Origin: Stenotrophomonas cyclobalanopsidis
Lineage (GTDB): Bacteria; Pseudomonadota; Gammaproteobacteria; Xanthomonadales; Xanthomonadaceae
Reading direction: 5' to 3'
Length of the DNA stretch: 64,000 bases
Assembly (NCBI RefSeq): GCF_008710035.1
Contig: NZ_VYKI01000010.1
Span: 23,304 to 87,303 of the forward strand
Both the position numbers and the translations under genes were made by a program. Shown here in pieces: positions 16,389 through 25,008 of this stretch. The notes beneath the pieces are model-generated. The model was not told the DNA's origin, searched no databases, and saw nothing but the letters and a program-made list of their open reading frames with translations. How positions within the stretch are numbered: the stretch's first letter is position 1; each line of letters begins with the position of its first letter.

Positions 16389-19298
16389 TCAGGCCACCGC
16401 GCGCGTCCATGGTGCCGGCCGCCCCAGCAGGTAGCCCTGGCCGTAGTCGCAGCCCAGCTCGAACAGGCACTGCTGCTGGGCTTCGGTCTCGATGCCCTCG
16501 CCGATCGTTTCGATGCCCAGCGTGCGCGCCAGCGACAGCACGCCCTCCACCAGCGCGCGCGTGCTCTGCGCCTCCGGGCCGTGCAGGCCAGCGATGAAGC
16601 TCTGGTCGATCTTCAGCGTGCTGATCGGGAACCGGTGCAGGTAGGACAGCGCCGAGAAGCCGGTGCCGAAATCATCCAGCTGCACTTGGATGCCTCGCTC
16701 GCGCAGCCCCTTGAGGATGCGCAGCGTGTGTGGGCCATCGTCCAGCAGCGCGACCTCGGTGATTTCCAGGCGCAGCCGCTGAGGGTCGGCATCGTTGGCT
16801 TCCAGCAGGCCGAACAGGCGCTTGCTGAAATCGGCCGAGCGGAAATGCCGCGGTGACACGTTCACCGACACATAGCCGCGACCACCGTCGGCCAGGCTGG
16901 CGATGACCTGCTCGTAGATCAGCCAGTCGACCTGCTCGATCAGGCCGCTTTCCTCGCCGAGCTCCAGGAAGGCGCCGGGCAGCAGCAGGCCGCTGCGCTC
17001 GTGCTTCCAGCGCAGCAGCGCCTCGTGGCCAACCACTTCGCCATCGGACAGGCGCACGATCGGCTGGTAGAACGGCACGAAATCGCGGTTGTTGATCGCC
17101 CGCCGCAGGTCCGCTTCCAGGTCCAGGCTGCGCATCGCCTGCTCGCGCATGTCCTCGTCGAAGATCGCGCAGCGGTCATGGCCCTGGGCCTTGGCCCGGT
17201 ACATCGCCGCGTCGGCATCGCGCAGCAGCTCTTCGCCGGTGCGGTAGTGCGGGTTCCACAGGGCGATGCCAAGGCTGCCGGAGGGAAACAGCTCGCGACC
17301 GTCGATCCACATCGATTCCTGCAGGGCCAGCAGCACGCGCTGGCCGAAATCCAGCGCCTGGCCCAGGCCCTGCGGGCACTGCAGCAGCACCGCGAATTCA
17401 TCACCGCCCAGGCGCGCGACCACGTCACCGTCGCCTGCCATGGACACGATGCGCTTGGCCACTTCCACCAGCATGCGGTCGCCGGCGGCGTGGCCGATGC
17501 TGTCATTGACCAGCTTGAAGCGGTCCAGGTCCAGGAACAGCATCGCGAACACCGGGCCACCTTCGCGGCGGGCCAGGGCCAGCGCGTCCTGCAGGCGGTC
17601 CAGCAGGTGCAGGCGGTTGGGCAGGCCGGTCAATGCATCGTGCATGGCCTGGTGGGTCAGGCGCTGCTCGGCGCGAAGGCGCTCGGCAATCTGTCCCAGC
17701 AGCTTGTCGTTCACTTCGCCCAGCTCGCGGGTGCGCTCTTCCACGCGCTTTTCCAGCTCGGCATGCGCCGAACGCAGCTGCTGCTGGTCGCGCTGGCGGG
17801 CCAGGCCAGTGCCGATGTTCTGCGCCACGAAGGTCAGCAGGCGCTGGTCGTGCACGCTGAAGGCGATCTGGTCGGTGTAGCTCTGCACCACGATCGCGCC
17901 GACCACCTCGTCGTCGCGGAGCAGCGGCACGCCCAGCCAGCAGTGCGAGCGCGCACCGGATTCACGCACTTCACCGGCGGCCAGCAGCGCGTCGATCTGC
18001 GCCCGCGAAGCCAGCAGCGGGCGCCGGTGGCGCACCACGTATTCGGTCAGGCCGCGGCTGAAGGCACGCGGCGCGCGCGAGCTGTTGTGCTCGTCCACCG
18101 AGTAGACGAAGTCCAGGCCGTCGCCGCGCGCGTTGACCAGGGCGATGTAGAAATTGCGCGCATCCAGCAACCGGCCCACCACCCCGTGTACCTGGCCGTA
18201 GAACTGGGCCAGGCTGTCGGCCGACATGGCCATTTCGGCGATGTTGTAGAGGGCAGTCTGCAGCTGCTCGCCACGGCGGCGCTCGGCCACTTCGTCCTGC
18301 AGGCTGCGGTTGGCGCGCTGCAGTTCCAGCGTGCGCCGTTCCACCTGCTGTTCCAGCCGCACCTGCGCCTGGCGCCGGTCCATCGCGGTCTGCACATGCT
18401 GGGCGACGAAGCCCAGGAGTGCGCGCTCGGCCTCGCCGTACAGCGCGGCCTGTTCGTAGCTCTGCACCACGATGGCGCCACAGACGCGGCCATCGCGCAG
18501 CATCGGCACACCCAGCCAGTCCAGGCTTTCCGGGCCGCGCTCGGGATCGTGCGCTTCCTCGGCATCGGCCAGCAGCTCGCGCGACGGGCCACTGAGCGGC
18601 TTGCCATGGCGCAGCAGCGCAACGGTCAGACTGCGCGGCATCTGCCCGGCGTCGTAGCTGATCGTAGGATCGGCCACGAACTCATCCACCTGGTCGGCGA
18701 AATACAGGAAGCGCATCTGGTCGCGCACATCGTCGTACTCGACGATGTAGCAGTTCTCCGCGTACATCAGCGAACCGAGCACGCCGTGCACGTGGCGCAG
18801 CATCTCGCCCATCTCCAGGTCGGCACCGGCCAGATCGGCGATCTGGTACAGCGCCTGCTGAAGACGTTCAGCCTGCTCGAGTGCGCGGATCTGCCCCGCC
18901 TGGCGGCCGCGCTGCAGGGCCAGTTCCATCGCCTGCCGCGACACCCCCCACCAGGCCTCCGAAGGCGACCCGCCGCGCACCCGCAGCGACAGCTGTGCGC
19001 CGTCGTGCTCCCAGGCAGCCTGCTCCCAAACAGTGTGCTCCCAGATTGACTGGTCCCGGTCGAGCTCGGCTTCGCTGGCGCCCTGCGGCCAGCTGTCCTG
19101 CCCACGGCCCAGCTGCGGGTCGTTCCAGCCCACCCGCACGATCGCGGTGTCCGGCAGCAGCGCCTGCAGCGCGCGCACCAGCGCCGTGCTCAAGACGGCC
19201 TCGTGAGGTGACAGCAATGACACACGGTCGGCATGCGTGGACAAAATGACGTTCTCTTGGCGCCGCTGCTGCGTCGCCTCCCCTGAGTGCGCGAGCAT
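16389..19298 (-). CDS. GAF-GAF-GGDEF-EAL cyclic-di-GMP signalling protein
   Basis: A 969-residue cytoplasmic protein. Two GAF-like sensor domains (about 150-300 and 350-500) are similar to one another, each containing GAIVVQSY. Each is followed by a coiled-coil-like linker rich in R, E and Q. A diguanylate cyclase domain (about 535-700) has the intact motif RLGGDEFAVL, and a phosphodiesterase domain (about 715-965) has intact HEALLRW and LDDFGTGFS. It may therefore make or break c-di-GMP depending on the GAF signal. No membrane segments are seen. The start is uncertain: ATG at 19298 is used, but a TTG near 19243, preceded by AAGAGA, would also fit. Divergent from the sigma factor gene. Confidence 0.88.
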   Translation of the reverse strand: MLAHSGEATQQRRQENVILSTHADRVSLLSPHEAVLSTALVRALQALLPDTAIVRVGWNDPQLGRGQDSWPQGASEAELDRDQSIWEHTVWEQAAWEHDGAQLSLRVRGGSPSEAWWGVSRQAMELALQRGRQAGQIRALEQAERLQQALYQIADLAGADLEMGEMLRHVHGVLGSLMYAENCYIVEYDDVRDQMRFLYFADQVDEFVADPTISYDAGQMPRSLTVALLRHGKPLSGPSRELLADAEEAHDPERGPESLDWLGVPMLRDGRVCGAIVVQSYEQAALYGEAERALLGFVAQHVQTAMDRRQAQVRLEQQVERRTLELQRANRSLQDEVAERRRGEQLQTALYNIAEMAMSADSLAQFYGQVHGVVGRLLDARNFYIALVNARGDGLDFVYSVDEHNSSRAPRAFSRGLTEYVVRHRRPLLASRAQIDALLAAGEVRESGARSHCWLGVPLLRDDEVVGAIVVQSYTDQIAFSVHDQRLLTFVAQNIGTGLARQRDQQQLRSAHAELEKRVEERTRELGEVNDKLLGQIAERLRAEQRLTHQAMHDALTGLPNRLHLLDRLQDALALARREGGPVFAMLFLDLDRFKLVNDSIGHAAGDRMLVEVAKRIVSMAGDGDVVARLGGDEFAVLLQCPQGLGQALDFGQRVLLALQESMWIDGRELFPSGSLGIALWNPHYRTGEELLRDADAAMYRAKAQGHDRCAIFDEDMREQAMRSLDLEADLRRAINNRDFVPFYQPIVRLSDGEVVGHEALLRWKHERSGLLLPGAFLELGEESGLIEQVDWLIYEQVIASLADGGRGYVSVNVSPRHFRSADFSKRLFGLLEANDADPQRLRLEITEVALLDDGPHTLRILKGLRERGIQVQLDDFGTGFSALSYLHRFPISTLKIDQSFIAGLHGPEAQSTRALVEGVLSLARTLGIETIGEGIETEAQQQCLFELGCDYGQGYLLGRPAPWTRAVA

Positions 19299-19318
19299 AA
19301 CGCGGCACCGGGGGGGAA

Positions 19319-20011
19319 ATGGAAGACCGCAAACCCCGTTTCGTGCCTCCGGGCGTTGTTGATGTGGACCCCCACTCACGAACCGCCGTGAACTGCGCCC
19401 TGCCCGCCCCCGCCACCGGCTATGCGCCACCGCCTGCAGGCCTTACCCTGTCTGCCGTGGAAGCGACCGCCCTGCCAACCGATGAAGCGCTGATGCTGGC
19501 CTGGGCCGGCGGCGACCTGCAGGCCTTCGAAGGCCTGTACGCGCGCCATCGCAAGCGCCTGTTCGGCTTCCTGCTGCGGCAGCTGCGCGACACCGCGCTG
19601 GCCGAGGAGATCTTCCAGGACGTCTGGCAGCGGGTGATCAGCGCGCGCGCCGGTTGGCAGCCTGACGCCGCATTCAGCACTTGGCTGTTCCGCATCGCGC
19701 ACAACCGCCTGAATGACCACTGGCGTGCTGCCCGCCACCGCCCTGCCGCGCCGGCCGATGCCGACCTGCGCCTGGCTGCGCTGGAAGACGGGCAGACCCC
19801 GGAAGCTGAACTGTCTGAATTCGAGCAGCGCCGGCGCATCCAGCTGGCGATGGACGACCTGCCGCCCGAGCAGCGCGAAGTGCTGCAGCTGCGGCTGGAA
19901 CAGGAACTGAGCCTGGAGGAGATCGGCCAGATCACCGGCGTCGGCCGGGAAACGGTGAAATCGCGGCTGCGCTATGCGATGGACAAGCTGCGTGCGGGAC
20001 TGAAGGCATGA
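19319..20011 (+). CDS. ECF-type RNA polymerase sigma factor
   Basis: A sigma-70 family factor of the ECF type. Region 2 is FEGLYARHRKRLFGFLLRQL through AEEIFQDVWQRV. Region 4 is LPPEQREVLQLRLEQELSL with the helix-turn-helix LEEIGQITGVGRETVKSRL. A longer, proline-rich N terminus is read from ATG 19319. An in-frame GTG at 19457 would give 184 residues and leave space for promoters between this gene and the divergent GGDEF-EAL gene only 20 bases away; I consider that start at least as likely. The stop overlaps the anti-sigma start (ATGA). Confidence 0.88.
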   Translation: MEDRKPRFVPPGVVDVDPHSRTAVNCALPAPATGYAPPPAGLTLSAVEATALPTDEALMLAWAGGDLQAFEGLYARHRKRLFGFLLRQLRDTALAEEIFQDVWQRVISARAGWQPDAAFSTWLFRIAHNRLNDHWRAARHRPAAPADADLRLAALEDGQTPEAELSEFEQRRRIQLAMDDLPPEQREVLQLRLEQELSLEEIGQITGVGRETVKSRLRYAMDKLRAGLKA

Positions 20012-21009
20012 ACCGAGACGACCCCCTGTCGCCTGAAGAACGTGCGCTGGCCGGCCTGATCGGCCGCCGCCACGACCACGCCCCGCCCGCTGCGCTGGAC
20101 GCGGCGATCCTGGCGGCCGCGCGCGCGTCGGTGTCCACGCCTGCCGGGGACGCTGCTGAAGGTGGCGCACCCGCAGCAGCCGACACCGCCCCACCGTCGA
20201 GCGCGCGCGCGCGCCGGTCGCGGCCGCGCTGGCCGGCGGTGTTCGGCATCGCCGCCTCGGTGGTGTTTGCGGTCGGCATCGCCTGGCAGATGCGGCCAGA
20301 GCCGCCGGTCGTGCCGGCACAGGAAGCACAGATCGTCGCCGCGCCCGTGGCCGACGAACGTGCGGCAGCCGATGCCCAGGCGCCGCAGCCGATGTCCGCT
20401 GCAGCCGAAATCGCGCCCCCACCGCCGCCTTCGCCGCTGCCTGCACCACAGGCGGCGCCTGCGGCACCGGCGCCGTCCGCCAAGACCGTCATTGCACGTA
20501 CGCCCGAAGCGCCGGCAGCCCCGCCAGCGGCCGAGTCCGCACCGCGCATGGCCGCACGCAGCCGGCCTGCCGAGCCCGCTGCCGAGGCAGTCTTCGCGCC
20601 GCCAGCGCCTGCTGCCCCCGCACCCGCAGCAGCCCCGGCCGCGTACTCGGCTCCAGCCCCGGCTGCAATGGATTTGGATTCGATCCAGGGCGCAGCTGCG
20701 GCCAGCGCCGACGCGGTCCGCGGCCAGCGCCGCATGGCCCCGGCGGCATCCAAGGCCAACGCCACCGCACCGTCCAGCGCACCGGGGGTGATGCTGCGCC
20801 GGTCCAGCGATGCCGCGCTCAGCGCCACGGCGGTGCACGCCGAGGTGGCCGCCGACGCCTCGCTGCCGCGCCGGCAGTGGCTGCAGAAGATCCGCGAACG
20901 CCGCGACAACGGCCAGCGCGATCTGGCCCGGGCCAGCCTGGAGCGTTACCTGCAGCTGTATCCCGAAGCGCGCCTGCCCAAGGACCTGCGCCCGCTGCTG
21001 GACGACTGA
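20008..21009 (+). CDS. Probable membrane anti-sigma factor, proline/alanine-rich
   Basis: A 333-residue protein with a short cytoplasmic N-terminal part (1-70), one membrane helix (about 76-92, PAVFGIAASVVFAVGIAW) and a periplasmic part. Residues 95-250 are low-complexity Pro/Ala. A conserved-looking helical tail (about 285-333) includes RQWLQKIRERRDNGQRDLA. Overlap with the ECF sigma gene and the single-helix topology suggest it holds that sigma factor at the membrane. No ZAS zinc motif is visible, so the family assignment is by context. Confidence 0.7.
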   Translation: MNRDDPLSPEERALAGLIGRRHDHAPPAALDAAILAAARASVSTPAGDAAEGGAPAAADTAPPSSARARRSRPRWPAVFGIAASVVFAVGIAWQMRPEPPVVPAQEAQIVAAPVADERAAADAQAPQPMSAAAEIAPPPPPSPLPAPQAAPAAPAPSAKTVIARTPEAPAAPPAAESAPRMAARSRPAEPAAEAVFAPPAPAAPAPAAAPAAYSAPAPAAMDLDSIQGAAAASADAVRGQRRMAPAASKANATAPSSAPGVMLRRSSDAALSATAVHAEVAADASLPRRQWLQKIRERRDNGQRDLARASLERYLQLYPEARLPKDLRPLLDD

Positions 21010-21043
21010 GGCAGGCCCGCGCCGACCCCGTAGAATGGTGGGA

Positions 21044-21640
21044 ATGCCCGATACCCTCGCCCAGCCCGTCAGCCATACGCTTGACATCAAGCACAGCCGC
21101 TTCACCGCCCACGCCGCGCCCATCGACAGCGGCGCGGGTGCACTGGCGTTTCTGCAGCAGGTGGCTGTGGCCGATGCCACCCACAACTGCTGGGCCTACC
21201 GACATGGCCTGGATTACCGGTCCAGCGATGATGGCGAGCCCGCAGGCACCGCCGGCCGGCCGATCCTGGCGGCCATCGATGGCCAGGGCTTCGACCGCGT
21301 CATGGTGGTGGTGACCCGCTGGTATGGTGGCATCAAGCTGGGTGCAGGCGGCCTTGTGCGCGCCTACGGTGGCACTGCCGCCGAATGCCTGCGTACCGCG
21401 CCCCGTCTGCCGCTGGTGGCGATGGCGCGCCTGCAGCTGCTGGCTGGTTTCGAAGACCTTGGCACCCTGCACGCCGCCCTGCCCGCCTTCGCCGCCGAAA
21501 AGCGCGATGAACAGTTCGATGCCAACGGTGTGCGGCTGCGGGTGGAATTGCCCGCCGACCAGGTCGACGCATTGAAAATCCGCCTGCGCGACGCCACCCG
21601 TGACCGTATCCGCATAGAAGACGACGACCAGGATGACTGA
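21044..21640 (+). CDS. YigZ/IMPACT family protein
   Basis: A 198-residue protein of the YigZ (UPF0029/IMPACT) family, linked elsewhere to translation control but without a settled bacterial role. Conserved blocks are KHSRFTAHA near the N terminus, ATHNCWAYR, DDGEPAGTAGRPIL and VVVTRWYGGIKLGAGGLVRA. The C-terminal ferredoxin-like domain is present. ATG at 21044 is chosen; an in-frame ATG at 21035 is also possible. The stop overlaps the ABC transporter start by eight bases, indicating coupling. Confidence 0.9.
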   Translation: MPDTLAQPVSHTLDIKHSRFTAHAAPIDSGAGALAFLQQVAVADATHNCWAYRHGLDYRSSDDGEPAGTAGRPILAAIDGQGFDRVMVVVTRWYGGIKLGAGGLVRAYGGTAAECLRTAPRLPLVAMARLQLLAGFEDLGTLHAALPAFAAEKRDEQFDANGVRLRVELPADQVDALKIRLRDATRDRIRIEDDDQDD

Positions 21641-23405
21641 CAAGGACGAGACGTCCGCTTCAACCCCGCCGCTGCGCCGCCTGGGCAGCCTGCGTACGCT
21701 GTGGCCTTTCGTGCGCCGCCACAGCGGGTTGTTCACCGCCTGGCTGCTGGCCCTGGCGGTCTCCTCAGCCGCCACGCTGAGCCTGCCGCCGGCGGTCAAG
21801 CAGATGATCGACCATGGCTTCAGCAGCGGCGGCCAGATCAACCGTGCCTTCGCCCTGCTGATGCTGGTGGCAGTGGTGATGGCCTTGGGCACCGCCGCGC
21901 GCTTCTACTTCGTGTCGCTGCTGGGCGAAAAGGTCGTCGCCGACCTGCGCAGCCAGCTGTACGCACACCTGATCCAGCTCGGCGCCGGCTTCCATGACCG
22001 CAGCCGCAGCGGCGAACTGGTTTCGCGCCTCACCGCCGATACCGAACTGCTGCGCAGCGTGGTCGGCTCGACCATGTCGGTGGCCCTGCGCAGCAGCGTG
22101 ACCGTGGTCGGCAGCCTGGCGATGCTGTTCGTCACCAGCCCGCGCCTCGCCGCATGGTCGCTGCTGGGCATCCCGCTGGCGGTGCTGCCGATCATCATCG
22201 GCGCGCGCAAGCTGCGCGTGGTCGCCCGCAACAGCCAGGACCGCATCGCCGATGCCAACAGCCTGGCCAGCGAGACCCTGGGCGCGGTACGCACCGTGCA
22301 GGCCCATGCCCGCGAGCCGTACGAGCGCGGTCGCTTCGACCATGCGCTCGGCGATGCCATCACCGCCGCGCGCCGTCGCATCGGTGCACAGTCGCTGGTC
22401 ACCGCCAGCGCCATCCTGCTGGTGTTCGGCGCCATCGTCGGCGTGCTCTGGCTGGGCGCGCACGATGTCATCGATGGCCGCCTGAGTGCCGGCACCCTCG
22501 GCCAGTTCGTGCTGTACGCGCTGATCGGCGGCGGCTCGGTGGGTGCGCTGGCCGAAGTCTGGAACGAACTGCAGCGCGCGGCCGGCGGCATGGGCCGCAT
22601 CGGCGAGCTGCTGCAGGAAGACATCGAGATCCGTGCACCCGCGCAGCCGCATGCGCTGCCGCAGCCGCTGCAGGGGCAGATCCAGTTCGACGATGTGGTG
22701 TTTCACTACCCGCAGCGGCCGGACCAGCCGGCGCTGGACCACTTCAGCCTGAACGTGCGTCCCGGCGAGACCGTGGCTCTGGTCGGCCCGTCCGGTGCCG
22801 GCAAGAGCACGGTGCTGTCGCTGCTGCTGCGCTTCCATGATCCGGCCAGCGGCCGCATCTGCGTGGACGGCCACGACGTGCGCGAAGTCGATCCGGCCGA
22901 CCTGCGTGCGCAGCTTGCGCTGGTGCCGCAGCAGCCGACCCTGTTCGCCACCAGTGCGCGCGACAACATCCGTTACGGCCGCCTGCAGGCCAGCGATGCC
23001 GAGGTGGAAGCCGCGGCGCGTGCGGCTGAAGCCGATGGCTTCCTGCGCGCCCTGCCGCAGGGCTACGACAGCGAGCTGGGCGAGCGCGGCGCGCGCCTCT
23101 CGGGCGGCCAGCAGCAGCGCGTGGCGATTGCCCGCGCCCTGCTGAAGGATTCGCCCATCCTGCTGCTGGACGAGGCCACCAGCGCGCTGGATGCGCAGAG
23201 CGAGCACAGCGTGCAGCAGGCACTGGAACGGTTGATGGCCGGGCGCACCACCGTAGTGATCGCCCACCGCCTGGCGACCGTACTCAAGGCCGACCGCATC
23301 GTGGTGATGGACCAGGGCCGCATCGTCGCCGAAGGCACGCATGCGCAGCTGTTGGCTGAAGGTGGACTGTATGCGGAGCTGGCGCGGTTGCAGTTCGTCG
23401 ATTGA
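21633..23405 (+). CDS. ABC exporter, fused permease and ATPase
   Basis: A 590-residue half-transporter of the ABCB/MsbA-like exporter type. Six membrane helices occupy about 25-300. The ATPase domain has Walker A GPSGAGKST near residue 389, the Q-loop VPQQPTLF, signature RLSGGQQQR, Walker B ILLLDEATSALD and the H-loop VVIAHRLAT. It should work as a homodimer exporting a lipid or hydrophobic compound. The usual essential msbA gene cannot be told from paralogues by sequence alone. It overlaps the yigZ-type gene and ends at a hairpin terminator. Confidence 0.92.
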   Translation: MTDKDETSASTPPLRRLGSLRTLWPFVRRHSGLFTAWLLALAVSSAATLSLPPAVKQMIDHGFSSGGQINRAFALLMLVAVVMALGTAARFYFVSLLGEKVVADLRSQLYAHLIQLGAGFHDRSRSGELVSRLTADTELLRSVVGSTMSVALRSSVTVVGSLAMLFVTSPRLAAWSLLGIPLAVLPIIIGARKLRVVARNSQDRIADANSLASETLGAVRTVQAHAREPYERGRFDHALGDAITAARRRIGAQSLVTASAILLVFGAIVGVLWLGAHDVIDGRLSAGTLGQFVLYALIGGGSVGALAEVWNELQRAAGGMGRIGELLQEDIEIRAPAQPHALPQPLQGQIQFDDVVFHYPQRPDQPALDHFSLNVRPGETVALVGPSGAGKSTVLSLLLRFHDPASGRICVDGHDVREVDPADLRAQLALVPQQPTLFATSARDNIRYGRLQASDAEVEAAARAAEADGFLRALPQGYDSELGERGARLSGGQQQRVAIARALLKDSPILLLDEATSALDAQSEHSVQQALERLMAGRTTVVIAHRLATVLKADRIVVMDQGRIVAEGTHAQLLAEGGLYAELARLQFVD

Positions 23406-23406
23406 T

Positions 23407-23432
23407 TGACGGCCGGCTAACACCGGCCGGCC
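23407..23432 (+). terminator. GC-rich hairpin after the ABC exporter
   Basis: GGCCGG and CCGGCC arms (with GGCCGG repeated) flank CTAACA directly after the exporter stop. It lacks a T run, so it may act as a transcript-stabilising hairpin or a weak terminator. Confidence 0.5.
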
Positions 23433-23476
23433 CAAGCTGGCGGCGAAACCGAAGGATCTGCTGAAGGAGGTGCACG

Positions 23477-23671
23477 ATGTCGTTCCGTCAGTTCCCTGCA
23501 ATCGACGCCAATGGCGAAAGCCACATCATCATCGAGTTCAAGCCCGATGCCGGCGGTAGCGGCCAGAAGGTGGAGACCAGCCCGCGCTATGAACTGGATG
23601 ACGGCCGTCATCTGGTGCGCAATGGCCGCGAGTTCACCACCAGTGGCGGCGAGCTGCGGTTGACGATCTGA
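23477..23671 (+). CDS. Small conserved protein of unknown function, 64 aa
   Basis: A 64-residue soluble protein with no recognised domain. A strong GAAGGAGGTG seven bases before the ATG and GC-rich third codon positions argue that it is translated. The sequence is rich in beta-strand-like segments (SHIIIEFKP, GRHLVRNGREFTT, GELRLTI) and lacks a signal peptide or membrane helix. It follows the ABC exporter by 71 bases, across a hairpin. I recognise no function. Confidence 0.75.
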   Translation: MSFRQFPAIDANGESHIIIEFKPDAGGSGQKVETSPRYELDDGRHLVRNGREFTTSGGELRLTI

Positions 23672-23676
23672 GGTTC

Positions 23677-23746
23677 GCCAGGCACGGCCCGGCGCTACCG
23701 GATCTGGCACCCCCCCGCTCTGGCAGGTGTCGACCTTGGTCGACAC
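23677..23746. repeat. SMAG/REP palindromes
   Basis: 23677-23699 is a GCCGGGC-type element ending CTACC, a little degenerate. 23726-23746 is GTGTCGACCTTGGTCGACAC. They follow the small ORF. Confidence 0.75.
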
Positions 23747-23831
23747 GCTCCGGCCGCCGGGCATGAAAAATATTGTGGTCAATTTTTAACCAACCATCTT
23801 GACAGCCTTGCCTGCCAAGGGCTGCGCGCGG

Positions 23832-23877
23832 TTATCCACACGTTTGCTCAGAAATCATCCACACCGCCTGTGGATGA
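23832..23877. promoter_or_regulatory. Cluster of DnaA-box-like sites next to the tyrA 3' end
   Basis: A perfect DnaA-box consensus TTATCCACA is at 23832-23840. Two one-mismatch boxes (TCATCCACA at 23855-23863 and its reverse complement at 23869-23877) follow. The last two also form a 9-bp inverted repeat with a 5-base loop immediately after the tyrA stop, so it may simply be the tyrA terminator. An AT-rich stretch (23763-23790), unusual for this genome, lies just upstream. Confidence 0.45.
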
Positions 23878-25008
23878 CTAGGCCTGTCCCAGCACCCGGC
23901 CGATGCCGCTGGAATCGACCGCCACCGCCGCCCGCGCGATGGAAAGCGGATCACTGCCCGCCACGAAACCGATACGGAAATGCACCTCGCCGCCCGGCGT
24001 ACGCGACGAGTGGATCGAGGCCAGGCTGATGCTGTGCTGCTCGAACACGTGCAGCAGCTCGCGCAGCGAACCCGGCCGATCCTCCGGCAGGTGCACCGAC
24101 AAGGCGTTGCGCTCCGTCAGGTCGGCCAGCAGGTAGCCCACGCGTTCGAAGGTGTAGTTGCCCGCGGCAAGCGCAGGCTCACCAAAGGCGTCGTGGTTGG
24201 CGGCCAGCAGCTGCTCGCGGAACCAGCCACGCGCTGCGTCGTCGCCCTGCCCGACCTGTGCCTGCAGTGCCTGCAGCTGGCCGACCAGCCGATCCAGCAT
24301 CGGCGCCACGTAGGGGTTGCCGAACTGGATGTCTTCGTAGATCACCGGGTTCAACGACAGGATGCGGGAGATGATCGCCGTATCCAGTTCGAACGAGGCC
24401 GAGCGGTACGGCATCATCGCGGCCAGATCGCCCAGCTGCGGCTGGTACTCGCGCAGCACGCCGGCCTGCGCCAGATGAGTGGCATGCACCATCGCCTGCA
24501 CCAGCGCCATCATCTGGTCGTGGTGCTGGGGCGTGGCGCGCACGCACTCGGCCTGCAGGGCCGCGCAGAGGCTGTCGACCCACGGCTGCCAGTGCTGCAG
24601 CCGCGCCTCGCAGACCACCATCACCCGGCCCTTCAGGGTCGGCGCCTTGGGCGGCGCGGTCATCGGGTGCAGGCCGACCACTTCGGCCTGCGAGGCCAGC
24701 ATCGCCTGCACCGGCGCATCCTTCACCGAGGTGACGTCCAGCCACAGGCGGCCGTGTTCGCGGCCAGCCGACTGCTGCACGTAGTCGGCGATCAGCGCCG
24801 ACGTGTGCCGGATCGGTGCCGAAAACACCAGCACATCGGCCTGTGCCAGCAGCTGCTCGGGCGTATGCGAGGCCGGATCGGCCGGATCATGGCCGATCAC
24901 CTGCAGCTGCATGTGCTGCTGGAAGAAGCGGGCCAGCCAGCGCCCGTAGGCGCCGGCACTGCCAACGATGCCGACCGTGCGCGGCGTACGCGTCTGCAGC
25001 CCGCTCAT
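23878..25008 (-). CDS. tyrA: Prephenate dehydrogenase with ACT domain
   Basis: A 376-residue enzyme of tyrosine synthesis, oxidising prephenate to 4-hydroxyphenylpyruvate. The N-terminal NAD site is IVGSAGAYGRWLARFF (about 14-29). The catalytic region includes LWLDVTSVKDAPV and VGLHPMTAPP, and the helical dimer domain carries HDQMMALVQAMVHATH. An ACT-type regulatory domain follows (about 295-370, LSVHLPEDRPGSLRELLHVF), so feedback by aromatic amino acids is likely. There is no chorismate mutase domain. The first codon overlaps the pdxY stop (ATGA). Confidence 0.93.
   Translation of the reverse strand: MSGLQTRTPRTVGIVGSAGAYGRWLARFFQQHMQLQVIGHDPADPASHTPEQLLAQADVLVFSAPIRHTSALIADYVQQSAGREHGRLWLDVTSVKDAPVQAMLASQAEVVGLHPMTAPPKAPTLKGRVMVVCEARLQHWQPWVDSLCAALQAECVRATPQHHDQMMALVQAMVHATHLAQAGVLREYQPQLGDLAAMMPYRSASFELDTAIISRILSLNPVIYEDIQFGNPYVAPMLDRLVGQLQALQAQVGQGDDAARGWFREQLLAANHDAFGEPALAAGNYTFERVGYLLADLTERNALSVHLPEDRPGSLRELLHVFEQHSISLASIHSSRTPGGEVHFRIGFVAGSDPLSIARAAVAVDSSGIGRVLGQA

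Noticed and set aside
23763..23880. Chromosomal replication origin
   Set aside because: DnaA boxes are present, but none of dnaA, dnaN, recF, gyrB or parAB is nearby. Only a DnaA-box cluster is claimed.
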